Positions 47,018 to 55,719 of a DNA stretch of 64,000 bases are shown in pieces; the first letter of the stretch is position 1; the number at the start of each line of letters is the position of its first letter. This stretch comes from Bradyrhizobium cajani (GTDB lineage Bacteria > Pseudomonadota > Alphaproteobacteria > Rhizobiales > Xanthobacteraceae). A program made the position numbers and the translations under genes. Below the pieces are notes generated by a model. That model saw only the letters and a program-made list of their open reading frames with translations, ran no database searches and was not told the origin of the DNA. The stretch lies in contig NZ_WQNE01000018.1 in the NCBI RefSeq assembly GCF_009759665.1, positions 1 through 64,000 on the forward strand, given 5' to 3'.

Positions 47018-47827
47018 ATGGCTGATCCGGAATACGAGCTGTTCGCCATCCGCTACGCGACGCGGGATGCGCAGCGGGGCGAGCACTTCATCGGCGGCGA
47101 CCCTCATGACGGTCCGATGCCGATGGACTATTTCGTGTGGCTGGCGAGGGGAGGTGGGCGCACCTTCGTCATCGACACCGGGTTCAATGCCGAAATCGCA
47201 AAGCAGCGCAGACGGACCTTCCTGCGCTGCCCGGTGGAGACGCTCCGCGCGTTCGATGTCGACATCGCCGACGTCAAGGATGTGATCCTCACGCATCTGC
47301 ACTACGACCACGCCGGCAATTTCGACCGGTTTCCGAACGCGCGGTTTCATCTTCAGGAGCGTGAACTCGCCTATGCCACCGGCCGCTATATGCAGTATCC
47401 GCGGCTATCACATTCCTTCGAGGTCGAGGACGTCTGCGGGATTGTGCGGCTGAACTACGCGCGCCGGGTGCTGTTCTACGATGGCGACGCCGAGATCGCG
47501 CCCGGGCTGACGGTCCACGCAGCCGGCGGGCATTCCGCCGGTCTTCAGTTCGTCCGCGTCAACACGCGCCGCGGTCCTGTCGTGCTCGCCTCCGACGTCA
47601 GCCATTTCTACGAGAACATGACCAGCGAGCGTCCGTTCACGACGGCGTTTCATGTCGGTGACATGCTGGTGGGCTTCGACAAGCTGCGCGCCGCGGCATC
47701 CGATGCGGGCCATATCGTTCCCGGTCACGATCCACTCGTTATGAAGCTTTATCCGGCGCCAAGCTCGGACCTGGATGGCGTCGCGGTTCGTCTCGACGTC
47801 GCTCCGTCCGGAGCCACTCATTCCTAG
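47018..47827 (+). CDS. Metallo-beta-lactamase fold hydrolase, N-acyl homoserine lactonase-like
   Basis: This 269-residue hydrolase has the zinc motif HLHYDH at residues 93-98, later metal ligands in GGHSAG, SDVSHF and PGHDP, and an N-terminal GGDPHDGPMPMDYFVWL typical of the AttM/AiiA-like lactonase group. It opens lactone rings by family precedent. It has no signal peptide, so it acts in the cytoplasm. As the last gene after the PrpD- and decarboxylase-like genes, it more likely hydrolyses a pathway lactone than a quorum signal, though both are possible. Confidence 0.87.
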   Translation: MADPEYELFAIRYATRDAQRGEHFIGGDPHDGPMPMDYFVWLARGGGRTFVIDTGFNAEIAKQRRRTFLRCPVETLRAFDVDIADVKDVILTHLHYDHAGNFDRFPNARFHLQERELAYATGRYMQYPRLSHSFEVEDVCGIVRLNYARRVLFYDGDAEIAPGLTVHAAGGHSAGLQFVRVNTRRGPVVLASDVSHFYENMTSERPFTTAFHVGDMLVGFDKLRAAASDAGHIVPGHDPLVMKLYPAPSSDLDGVAVRLDVAPSGATHS

Positions 47828-48483
47828 GACGTCGGGAGGAGGGCAATGGAAGCTAGGCTACAGTGCACTACGAAGAATGGGTGATCCGTTCACCGCACCT
47901 TTCATCGTGCGCTGGTCAATGCCTGCGGCTCGTCATGGCTGCCCGGTTTCCGCAACTTGCTGCATGAGCAATGAAGAGGGCGCGAGTTATACTCAGTCCG
48001 CGAACTGAGTATAACGCCAATTTAGCACAGCTTTGGATGCCGCTGATCTTTCTGACGCACGGCTTGCGCGCGGCGTGTGCACGCGGGCTTTTGTGTGAGC
48101 GACGTTTTCACTGAGAATCCGAAATCGTGATTTCCGCTTCCAGTTTGGTCCAAATGAGCCTGGAGGAACAACCCTGTGGAAGCGTTGCTAAACTGAAAGT
48201 TCTCAGTCGGTCCAATAACATATGAAATTTCAGCCGCCCCCATGATGGATTGGAGCGAGTCGGGAAACATTGGGCGTAGCCGCACACGGCGTTGCTGCCG
48301 TCTTATGCGGCGTGCCGAAGCGAGATGCATTCGAGCCGACCATTAGTCTCGTTTATATTGCGAATTTTTTCTTCCAATTTTACTTCGCAAAATCCTGCCC
48401 ATAGCCTCACGCGCAACCGATCACATCCGCAGCCGGTCAATGGCGACCGGTGCGAGCGTTCATCGTAACCAACGAGGGTTGCC
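47828..48483. other. Largest intergenic gap, with several inverted repeats and AT-rich leader
   Basis: These 656 bases contain no gene I can support. They hold a perfect 12-bp inverted repeat (47986-48015), a 7-bp repeat TTGCGAA / TTCGCAA with a 19-base AT-rich spacer (48358-48390), and a 6-bp repeat CCGGTC / GACCGG (48433-48450) about 33 bases before the next start codon. The segment 48340-48395 is markedly AT-rich and contains TATATT (48354-48359), a possible -10 for the downstream operon. The middle part (48022-48330) could be a dispersed intergenic repeat or gene relic; I cannot decide. Confidence 0.5.
47986..48015. repeat. Perfect 12-bp inverted repeat
   Basis: Arms GTTATACTCAGT (47986-47997) and ACTGAGTATAAC (48004-48015) are exact reverse complements around a six-base centre CCGCGA. 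No T-run flanks it on either strand, so it is not a standard terminator. The symmetry and AT-rich arms fit a dimeric or tetrameric regulator operator, or a bidirectional stem between the lactonase gene and the next operon. It begins 159 bases after the lactonase stop. Confidence 0.7.
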
Positions 48484-49833
48484 ATGTCTGATGAGGCCAA
48501 GGGGACGTTCACTTCCGATCCGGCGGGAACGGAGGCGGGACCTGCGAAAAAGCTGAGCCGGCGCACGCTGTTGAAGGGCGCGGCGGCAGTTGCGGGCGCG
48601 GCCGCAGGGTCGGACGCGATCCGCGGCTTCCCGACCATCTGGGCGCAGGAGATCAAGGACATCGAGCTGCGCCATGTCGGCGTCTCCTATTCGGTCGTGA
48701 AGGCGATCGGCGACCAGGCGGCCAAGGATCTCGGCTTCAAGGTGACGATGCAGAACCTCGACACCTCCGCCGCCATTAACCGCTTCATAAGCCAGCCTAA
48801 TACGGTTGATATCGCCGACCTCGAGGGCTGGCAGGCCAAGCTCGCCGCCAAGCGCGGCGTGATACAGGGCATCGAGGTCAAGAAGATCAAGGAATTCGAC
48901 AACATCCTGCCGATCTTCACCAAGGGCGAGATCGACGGCCACAAGATTCCGCGCCAAGGCATTTCGCCCTATGAGGCCATGTACATCTCCAGGCCCGACG
49001 CGACTGATCTGCACGAAGGCGTCACCGAATGGGCGACCTTCCTGCCGCAGGTCTACAACGCCGACTCCATCGGCTACCGGCCCGACCTCGTCGGCCACGA
49101 AGTCACCGAGTGGAAGGATCTGATCGATCCCAAGTTCAAGGGCAAGGCCGCGATCCTCGACGTGCCCGCGATCGGCATCATGGACGCCGCGCTCTGCTTC
49201 GAGAGCGCCGGGCTGATCAAGTACGGCAACAAGGGTAACATGACGAAGGAGGAGATCGATTTTACCTGCAACAAGCTGATCGAGTTGAAGAAGCAGGGGC
49301 AGTTCCGTGCGACCTGGACCACCTTCGACCAGTCGGTGCAGTTGATGGCCGCCGGTGAAGTCGTCATCCAGTCAATGTGGTCGCCGGCGGTTGCGGCGGT
49401 GCGCGTGAAGGAGATTCCCTGCGTCTATGCGCCGGTCAACGTCAAGAACGGCAAGGAAGGCTATCGCGGCTGGTGCAACGGCATGGGGTTGATGAAACAC
49501 CTTTCTGGCAAGAAGCTCGATGCGGCCTACGAATACCTCAACTGGTATCTTTCGGGCTGGCAGGGCGGCTTTGTCGCGCGCTACGGCTATTACAGTCCGG
49601 TGCCCTCGACCGCGAAGAAATTCCTGACACCGGCGGAATGGGCGTTCTGGTACGTAGGGCTGCCCGCGCCAGAGGTGGTCAACGACCCCTACGGCGTGCC
49701 GATGGAAAAAGCCGGCACCAAGCGTGACGGCGGCTCGTTCCTCGACCGCGTCAAGAACATCTCGTGTTGGAACACGCTGATGGACGAGGCGGCCTACATG
49801 AACAAGCGCTGGAACGACTTCAAGGTGGCCTGA
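48484..49833 (+). CDS. PotD-like ABC substrate-binding protein with Tat signal
   Basis: This 449-residue protein has a Tat signal (KKLSRRTLLKGAAAVAGAAA). The mature part resembles spermidine/putrescine-type receptors: LPQVYNADSIGYRPDLVG, WKDLIDPKFKGKAAILD, and a C-terminal FLDRVKNISCWNTLMDEAAY. It starts the operon; GAGGG lies six bases before the ATG. The downstream permeases and ATPase belong to the same transporter type. The family takes polyamines, opines and many other cationic or amide compounds. With a molybdenum hydroxylase and amidase in the same operon, an N-containing compound is likely. Confidence 0.88.
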   Translation: MSDEAKGTFTSDPAGTEAGPAKKLSRRTLLKGAAAVAGAAAGSDAIRGFPTIWAQEIKDIELRHVGVSYSVVKAIGDQAAKDLGFKVTMQNLDTSAAINRFISQPNTVDIADLEGWQAKLAAKRGVIQGIEVKKIKEFDNILPIFTKGEIDGHKIPRQGISPYEAMYISRPDATDLHEGVTEWATFLPQVYNADSIGYRPDLVGHEVTEWKDLIDPKFKGKAAILDVPAIGIMDAALCFESAGLIKYGNKGNMTKEEIDFTCNKLIELKKQGQFRATWTTFDQSVQLMAAGEVVIQSMWSPAVAAVRVKEIPCVYAPVNVKNGKEGYRGWCNGMGLMKHLSGKKLDAAYEYLNWYLSGWQGGFVARYGYYSPVPSTAKKFLTPAEWAFWYVGLPAPEVVNDPYGVPMEKAGTKRDGGSFLDRVKNISCWNTLMDEAAYMNKRWNDFKVA

Positions 49834-49860
49834 AACCTGCTTTCCTGACGTGACGAGCGT

Positions 49861-49882
49861 GCCGGCGCGGCGACGCGCCGGC
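49861..49882 (+). other. Intercistronic hairpin with GNRA-type loop after the PotD-like gene
   Basis: A perfect 9-bp stem, GCCGGCGCG (49861-49869) and CGCGCCGGC (49874-49882), closes a GCGA tetraloop, a very stable GNRA type. It lies 27 bases after the binding-protein stop and 32 bases before the first permease. No T-run follows. It is expected to protect the 3' end of the binding-protein message and reduce permease expression. Confidence 0.65.
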
Positions 49883-49914
49883 GAGCCACGACCAACTTCG
49901 AGGCCTTCGCCGCT

Positions 49915-50793
49915 ATGCAGCCCAATCCCAATCCGTCACGCGCAAATCTCGCCGGCTGGCTCTACGTGTCGCCACTGGTGCTGGTGCTTGTGCCGTTCTT
50001 CGTGGCGCCGATCCTTGTCGTGCTGGCGGCGAGCTTCTTTGCCACCGACGGCTTCGGCGGGCTGACGCCGGGCTTCACGTTTTCGAACTACATCGAGGTG
50101 CTCAACGCGGCGCTGACGTTCAAGCTGTATCTGGCGACCATGAAGTTCACGATGCTGACCTGGGTCTTCACCCTGATCATCGGATTCTGTGTCGCCTATT
50201 TCCTGGTGTTCCACGTCCGCAACCAGTTGCTGGCGATCGGACTGTTCCTGCTTTGCACGGTGCCGTTCTGGACCTCCAATATTATCCGGATGATCTCCTG
50301 GATCCCGCTGCTCGGCAAGGAAGGTCTGATCAACCAGGCGCTGCTTGCGACCGGGATCATCCGCCAGCCGCTCGAAGTGCTGTTGTTCTCGGACCTTGCG
50401 GTGGTCATCGCCTATGTGCACCAGCTCACGATCTTCATGATCGTGCCGATCTTCAACTCCATGGCGCGGATCGACAAGAAGCTGATCGAGGCCGCGATCG
50501 ATACCGGTGCCAGCCGCCTCGACATCATGCGCCTGATCGTGGTGCCGATGTCCAAGAGCGGTATCGCGCTCGGCACCATCTTCGTGGTCTCGATCGTGAT
50601 GGGCGATTTCTTCGTGGTCAAGGTGATGTCCGGCGGCGGCTCGGCCTCGGTGGTCAGCGCGTTCTACGAGGACGTCGGCGTGCTGCAATATCCGACCGCG
50701 GCGGCAAGCGCCGTGCTGCTGACGCTGGTGCTGGTCGCAATCGTCTCGCTGATCCTGCGCACGGTGGACATCAGGCAGGAGATCACGCGATGA
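49915..50793 (+). CDS. PotB-type ABC permease
   Basis: This 292-residue membrane protein has about six hydrophobic helices and the EAA coupling loop EAAIDTGASRLDIMRLIVVP followed by MSKSGIALGT. The early helix (SPLVLVLVPFFVAPILVVLA) and the WTSNIIRMISWIPLLGKEGL stretch match PotB/PotH-type subunits. The stop overlaps the next permease ATG (ATGA). I use ATG 49915; upstream bases carry no strong ribosome site. It should form the channel with the PotC-like subunit. Confidence 0.9.
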   Translation: MQPNPNPSRANLAGWLYVSPLVLVLVPFFVAPILVVLAASFFATDGFGGLTPGFTFSNYIEVLNAALTFKLYLATMKFTMLTWVFTLIIGFCVAYFLVFHVRNQLLAIGLFLLCTVPFWTSNIIRMISWIPLLGKEGLINQALLATGIIRQPLEVLLFSDLAVVIAYVHQLTIFMIVPIFNSMARIDKKLIEAAIDTGASRLDIMRLIVVPMSKSGIALGTIFVVSIVMGDFFVVKVMSGGGSASVVSAFYEDVGVLQYPTAAASAVLLTLVLVAIVSLILRTVDIRQEITR

Positions 50794-51695
50794 GCGCGGT
50801 TCTCGCCGGCATGCCCAAAACCGACATGTCCAAGGCGGTCGCGCCGGCGATGACCAAGGCAATTGCGCCGAGCAGGGGCGGCCGGCCCTGGACGTTCTAC
50901 GTGCTGGCGACACTGTTCGCGTCTTACGTGATCGCGCTCTATGGCCCGATGTTCTGCATCTACATCCTGTCGTTCCAGGATATCCGCGGCGGCCTCGTGT
51001 TTCCGATGAAGGGACATTCGCTGCACTGGTTCGTCGACCTCTTCACCCAGGTGCGCACCGGCGACGTCAAGGGATCGTTCGACCGCTCGATCAAGCTTGC
51101 GGTCATCGTCACCATCATCACGGTGGTGGTGTCGTTCCTCGCCGGACTCGGCTTCCGCAGGCGCTTCCGCGGCGACACATTTGTGTTTTACATGACGATC
51201 GGCAGTCTTGTCGCGCCGGGGCTCGTGCTCGGCCTCGGCACGGGTCTCTTGTTCCAGGCGCTCGGGCTGAATGCGAGCTGGTACACCTCGGCGCTCGGCG
51301 CGCAGCTCTCATGGACGCTGCCGTTCGGCGTGCTTGTGATGTTTGCGGTAATGTCGCGCTTCAACCACGTCTGGGAGGAGGCGGCCTACGATCTCGGCGC
51401 CAGCCGCTGGCAGTCGATCTGGTTGGTGATGATCCCGGTGCTGGCGCCCGGTCTCGTCGCCGTCGCGCTGTTCGGCTTCACGCTCTCCTATGACGAGTTC
51501 GCGCGCAGCCTCCAGACCGCGGGCTCGCTGAATACGCTGCCGCTGGAAATCTGGAGCATGACGCTGAACGTCACCTCGCCATCGCTCTACGCGCTCGGCA
51601 CGGTGACGACCATCGTCTCCTTCATCGTCATCGGTGCGAGCCTCGGTGCCATCGTGCTGATCCAGAAGAAGCGCGGCAGCGCGGCAAAGGGCTAA
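50790..51695 (+). CDS. PotC-type ABC permease
   Basis: This 301-residue permease has an unusual polar N-terminal tail of about 32 residues, then TM helices and an EAA loop EEAAYDLGASRWQSIWLVMI followed by PVLAPGL. The LSYDEFARSLQTAG segment after the loop matches the PotC/PotI type. The start at 50790 is fixed by the ATGA overlap with the PotB-like stop. Three bases separate it from the ATPase start. The substrate cannot be read from this subunit. Confidence 0.9.
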   Translation: MSAVLAGMPKTDMSKAVAPAMTKAIAPSRGGRPWTFYVLATLFASYVIALYGPMFCIYILSFQDIRGGLVFPMKGHSLHWFVDLFTQVRTGDVKGSFDRSIKLAVIVTIITVVVSFLAGLGFRRRFRGDTFVFYMTIGSLVAPGLVLGLGTGLLFQALGLNASWYTSALGAQLSWTLPFGVLVMFAVMSRFNHVWEEAAYDLGASRWQSIWLVMIPVLAPGLVAVALFGFTLSYDEFARSLQTAGSLNTLPLEIWSMTLNVTSPSLYALGTVTTIVSFIVIGASLGAIVLIQKKRGSAAKG

Positions 51696-51697
51696 GA

Positions 51698-52804
51698 ATG
51701 AAGAGCGATCGCGGCGATATCGAACTGGCAGGGGTCTGCAAGAGCTTTGACGGCGTTACCAACGTGGTCGATGGCGTCAATCTGAAGATCGCCGACAGTG
51801 CCTATTGCTGCTTCATCGGTCCCTCCGGTTGTGGCAAGACCACGATCCTGCGCATGATCGCCGGCCATGAGGACCCAACCGCGGGCGAGATCGTCATCGG
51901 CGGGCAGAATGTCGTCGGGCTTGCGCCGGTGCAGCGCCGTACCGCAATGATGTTCCAGTCCTACGCGCTGTTCCCGCATCTGACGGTACGCGAGAACATC
52001 GCCTTTGCGCTCCGCGTCCGGGGCCAGTCCAAAACCGATCGATTGCGGGCGGCTGACGCCATGATCGAGAAGGTGCGGCTGACACAGTTCGCCGACCGGC
52101 TGCCGGCGCAGCTTTCCGGTGGCCAGCAGCAGCGTGTTGCGCTGGCGCGCGCCGCGATCACCGAGCCGCGGGTGCTGCTGCTCGACGAGCCGCTGTCTGC
52201 GCTCGACGAGCAGCTTCGCGTGCAGATGCGCCAGGAGCTCCGGCGAATGCAGCGGGAGCTCGGCATCACCTTCATCCACGTCACGCATACCCAGCTCGAG
52301 GCGATCGCGCTCGCCGATCTCGTCGTGGTGATGGAGCAGGGGAAGATCAAGCAGGCCGGCGCGGCGCGCGAGGTCTATGCGCGCCCGCATGATCGCTACG
52401 TCGCCGAGTTCATGGGCGGGCAGAACGTGTTGTCGGGCCGGGTCGAGAAGGTCAATGGCGCGAGTTTTGTCCTCGGACAAGCCGCGCCTTCGGGCATCGA
52501 GGTGCCTCTTCAGGCACGCTCGACCGTCACCGTCGGTGACAATGTCGACATCGCCGTGCGCCGCGACGATGTGGCGCTGGTCCGGCCGGGCAGGGACTTG
52601 CCGCCGGGCTGCACCACATCGCTGCCGAGCCGCGTGCTCGCGATCGAGTATCAGGGCTATTTCGTCAAGGTCATGCTCGACACCGTGCCGGACGACGAGT
52701 TCGTCGCCTACGTGCCGGAAAAGACCTTCTTCGCGGATCCCTTCACCGTCGGCGATGTCGTGATGGCCACATGGGCCACCGACAGCGCGCTGCCACTCGC
52801 CTAA
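51698..52804 (+). CDS. PotA-type ABC ATPase
   Basis: This 368-residue ATPase has Walker A GPSGCGKTTILRMI, Q-loop MMFQSYALFPHLTV, signature LSGGQQQRVALARA, Walker B VLLLDEPLSALDEQL and the H-loop VTHTQLEAIAL. A C-terminal TOBE domain begins near residue 235 (EFMGGQNVLSGRVEKVNG). It energises the PotBC-like channel. It is followed after 28 bases by the 2Fe-2S subunit gene on the same strand, so transporter and oxidoreductase are probably co-transcribed. Confidence 0.93.
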   Translation: MKSDRGDIELAGVCKSFDGVTNVVDGVNLKIADSAYCCFIGPSGCGKTTILRMIAGHEDPTAGEIVIGGQNVVGLAPVQRRTAMMFQSYALFPHLTVRENIAFALRVRGQSKTDRLRAADAMIEKVRLTQFADRLPAQLSGGQQQRVALARAAITEPRVLLLDEPLSALDEQLRVQMRQELRRMQRELGITFIHVTHTQLEAIALADLVVVMEQGKIKQAGAAREVYARPHDRYVAEFMGGQNVLSGRVEKVNGASFVLGQAAPSGIEVPLQARSTVTVGDNVDIAVRRDDVALVRPGRDLPPGCTTSLPSRVLAIEYQGYFVKVMLDTVPDDEFVAYVPEKTFFADPFTVGDVVMATWATDSALPLA

Positions 52805-52832
52805 AGACCCGTCGCACACAGGGAGTATGATC

Positions 52833-53318
52833 GTGCAGATATCCTTCACACTCAACGGACGGCCCACCACTGTCGAGGTCGAACCGGCAACGCTTGTCGC
52901 CGAACTCTTGCGCGAGCAGCTCAATCTCACCGGCACCCATATCGGCTGCGATACCAGCCAGTGCGGTGCGTGTGTCGTGCATCTCAACGGACTGCCTGTG
53001 AAGAGCTGCACACTGCTGGTGCCTGCGCTCGATGGCGCGACGCTGCTCACCATCGAAGGCCTGCAAGGCGCTCCGGGCTCGAACCGGATGCATCCGATGC
53101 AGGAAGCGTTCCGCGAACATCACGGGCTGCAATGCGGCTTCTGCACGCCGGGCATGCTGATGACCGCGATCGCCCTGGCCACCGAGAAGCCTGGCCTGAC
53201 CGAGGCCGACGTCCGTCACGGCCTCGAAGGCAATATCTGCCGCTGCACCGGCTACCAGAACATCGTCATCTCGGTGATGGCTGGCGCTGCCGCCATGAAC
53301 GCCGCCAAGGGAGAATGA
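52833..53318 (+). CDS. CoxS-like 2Fe-2S subunit of molybdenum hydroxylase
   Basis: This 161-residue subunit has CDTSQCGACVVHLNG with a fourth Cys in VKSC for the plant-type cluster, and CGFCTPGM plus CRCTGYQN for the helical cluster. I prefer GTG 52833 because GGGAG stands seven bases before it; the in-frame ATG at 52827 is one base from that site. It transfers electrons between the CoxL-like and CoxM-like subunits. Gene order here is small, large, medium. Confidence 0.92.
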   Translation: MQISFTLNGRPTTVEVEPATLVAELLREQLNLTGTHIGCDTSQCGACVVHLNGLPVKSCTLLVPALDGATLLTIEGLQGAPGSNRMHPMQEAFREHHGLQCGFCTPGMLMTAIALATEKPGLTEADVRHGLEGNICRCTGYQNIVISVMAGAAAMNAAKGE

Positions 53319-53320
53319 CC

Positions 53321-55708
53321 ATGGGCAATGTGATCGGAATCGGTGCAGCGCCGAAGCGGAAGGAAGACCAGCGCTTCCTCACCGGCCGGGGCAATTATGT
53401 CTCTGACATCAAGCGTCCGGGCATGACGGCGGGCGTGTTCGTGCGCTCGCCGCATGGGCACGCCGTCATTCGTGGCATCGACGAGAGCGCAGCGCTTGCT
53501 GCGCCCGGCGTGATCGCGGTGCTGACCGGGGACGACGTCAAGGCCGACGGCCTTGGCTCGCTGCCCTGCGGCTGGGGCATCTCCGACGCCAAGGGCGTGC
53601 CGATGAAGGAGCCGCCATTCCCGATGCTGGCACAGGGCAAGGTGCGCTTCGTCGGCGACATGGTGGCCTTCGTCATCGCCGAGACGCCGGAGCAGGCGAA
53701 TGCCGGGGCCGAGCTGCTGAAGATCGACTACGAGGTGCTGCCCTCCGTGGTCGGCGTGCTCGAAGCCGTCAGGCCGGGTGCGCCGCAATTGTTCGATGAC
53801 GTGCCGAACAACATCTGCTGCGACTGGGAGCTCGGTGACAAGGCGGCCGTGGAGTCGGCCTTCCGTAAGGCCGCGCATGTCGCAAAGCTCAGCCTGGTCA
53901 ACAACCGCCTGATCGGCAATCCCATGGAGCCGCGCGCGGCGATTGCGGAATACGAGCCCGGCACCGACCGCTTCACGCTGTGGACCACCAGCCAGTTCCC
54001 ACATGTCGTGCGCTTCCTGATGGGCGCGCTGGTGCTGAACATTCCGCAGCACAAGCTGCGCGTGGTGGCGCCGGATGTCGGCGGCGGCTTCGGCGTCAAG
54101 CAGTTCCATTACGGCGAAGAGGCCGTGATCACCTGGGCCGCCAAGCGCGTGAAGCGGCCGGTGAAATGGGTCGCGAGCCGCTCGGAGGGTTACGTCTCCG
54201 ACCGCCACGGCCGCGATCACGTCACCGAAGCCGAGCTCGCGCTCGACGAGACCGGAAAATTCCTCGCGTTCCGGGTCAAGACGCTGGCCAACATGGGAGG
54301 CTATCTCTCGACCTTCGGCCCCAACATTCCGACCAACCTCTATGGTCCGCTGCTCGGCGGGGTCTACACCACGCCTGCGATCTACTGCAATGTGAAGGTG
54401 GTCTTCACCAACACCGTGCCCGTCGACGCCTATCGTGGCGCGGGCCGGCCCGAGGCGACTTTCGTGCTGGAGCGCATCGTCGACGTCGCAGCCAGCGAGA
54501 TGGGCATCGACCGCGTCGAGATCCGGCGCCGCAACATGATCCCGAAGGAGGCCTATCCGTATCAGACGCCCGTGCTGGTGCAGTATGATTCCGGCGATCC
54601 CATGGGCTGCCTCGACGGCGCATTGGCCGCCGCCGACGTCAAGAATTTCGGTGTTCGCAAGGCGGCGTCAGCCAGCAAAGGCAAGTTCCGGGGGCTCGGC
54701 TACTCAACCTATGTCGAAGCGTGCGGCCTTGCGCCCTCGCGCTTCGCAGGACGGCTGGGCGCGCGCGGTGGTCTCTATGAGAGCGCCACCGTGCGCGTGC
54801 ATCCGACCGGCCAGGTGACGGTCATGATCGGTACCCACAATCACGGCCAGGGCCACGAGACGACGTTTGCACAGATCGTCTCGGATAAACTTGGCGTCCC
54901 CTTCGAGAATGTCGACATCGTGTTCGGTGATACCGATCGCGTGCAGTTCGGCATGGGCACCTACGGCTCGCGTTCCCTCGTCGTCGGCGGCGCCGCGCTG
55001 TCGAAGGCGACCGACAAGGTGATCGCCAAGGGCAAGAAGATCGCATCCCATCTGCTCGAAGCGGCCGAGGTGGATATCCAGTTCGAGAGCGGCAAATTCT
55101 CGGTCGCCGGCACGGACCGCAGCAAGACGTTCGAGGAGATCGCCGGCGCGGCTTACGTGCCGCACAATTATCCGCTCGAAGTGCTGGAGCCGGGACTGGA
55201 GGAGCAGGCCTATTACGACCCGGTCAATTTCACCTATCCCGGCGGCTGCCACATCGCCGAGGTCGAGGTCGATCCGGAGACCGGCACGGTAACGCTGATC
55301 AACTACACCGCGGTCGACGACGTCGGCACTGTCATCAATCCGATGATCGTCGAAGGCCAGCTGCATGGCGGCATCGTGCAGGGCGTCGGCCAGGCGCTGT
55401 TCGAGAACGCGGTCTATGACGAGGGCTCCGGCCAGCTGCTGTCGGGCTCGCTGATGGACTATTGCATGCCGCGTGCCGACCATCTGCCGATGATGAAGGT
55501 CGCGACCCACTCCACGCTCTGCACGCACACGCCGATGGGCGTGAAGGGCTGCGGCGAGGTCGGCACGATCGGCTCGCCGGCCGCGGTCATCAACGCCGTG
55601 GTCGATGCGCTGTCGCATCTCGGCGTCACCCATGTCGACATGCCGGCGACGCCGAACCGGATCTGGCGCCTGCTGCAAAACGCATCGCTGCCGGTCGCTG
55701 CAGAATAG
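53321..55708 (+). CDS. CoxL-like molybdopterin large subunit, form II
   Basis: This 795-residue subunit of the xanthine oxidase family has the GQGHETTFAQIVSDKLGVP loop, PDVGGGFGVKQ, AYRGAGR at residues 370-376, GGIVQGVGQALFE and GVKGCGEVGTIGSPA with the catalytic Glu. AYRGAGR marks the 'form II' group; true CO dehydrogenase (form I) has AYRCSFR with a Cu-binding Cys. CO oxidation is therefore not supported. The real substrate is likely an aldehyde or heterocycle. No coxDEFG maturation genes accompany it. Confidence 0.9.
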   Translation: MGNVIGIGAAPKRKEDQRFLTGRGNYVSDIKRPGMTAGVFVRSPHGHAVIRGIDESAALAAPGVIAVLTGDDVKADGLGSLPCGWGISDAKGVPMKEPPFPMLAQGKVRFVGDMVAFVIAETPEQANAGAELLKIDYEVLPSVVGVLEAVRPGAPQLFDDVPNNICCDWELGDKAAVESAFRKAAHVAKLSLVNNRLIGNPMEPRAAIAEYEPGTDRFTLWTTSQFPHVVRFLMGALVLNIPQHKLRVVAPDVGGGFGVKQFHYGEEAVITWAAKRVKRPVKWVASRSEGYVSDRHGRDHVTEAELALDETGKFLAFRVKTLANMGGYLSTFGPNIPTNLYGPLLGGVYTTPAIYCNVKVVFTNTVPVDAYRGAGRPEATFVLERIVDVAASEMGIDRVEIRRRNMIPKEAYPYQTPVLVQYDSGDPMGCLDGALAAADVKNFGVRKAASASKGKFRGLGYSTYVEACGLAPSRFAGRLGARGGLYESATVRVHPTGQVTVMIGTHNHGQGHETTFAQIVSDKLGVPFENVDIVFGDTDRVQFGMGTYGSRSLVVGGAALSKATDKVIAKGKKIASHLLEAAEVDIQFESGKFSVAGTDRSKTFEEIAGAAYVPHNYPLEVLEPGLEEQAYYDPVNFTYPGGCHIAEVEVDPETGTVTLINYTAVDDVGTVINPMIVEGQLHGGIVQGVGQALFENAVYDEGSGQLLSGSLMDYCMPRADHLPMMKVATHSTLCTHTPMGVKGCGEVGTIGSPAAVINAVVDALSHLGVTHVDMPATPNRIWRLLQNASLPVAAE

Positions 55709-55719
55709 GGAGAATAACA

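Noticed and set aside
47846..47884. 12-residue frame MEARLQCTTKNG with a strong GGGAGGAGGG ribosome site after the lactonase gene
   Set aside because: It is too short to support as a gene, nothing follows that a leader peptide would control nearby, and no homologue is known to me.
48022..48330. A 102-codon minus-strand frame in the large gap
   Set aside because: No ribosome site or family resemblance is seen, and the composition changes along its length. It is more likely a relic or chance frame.
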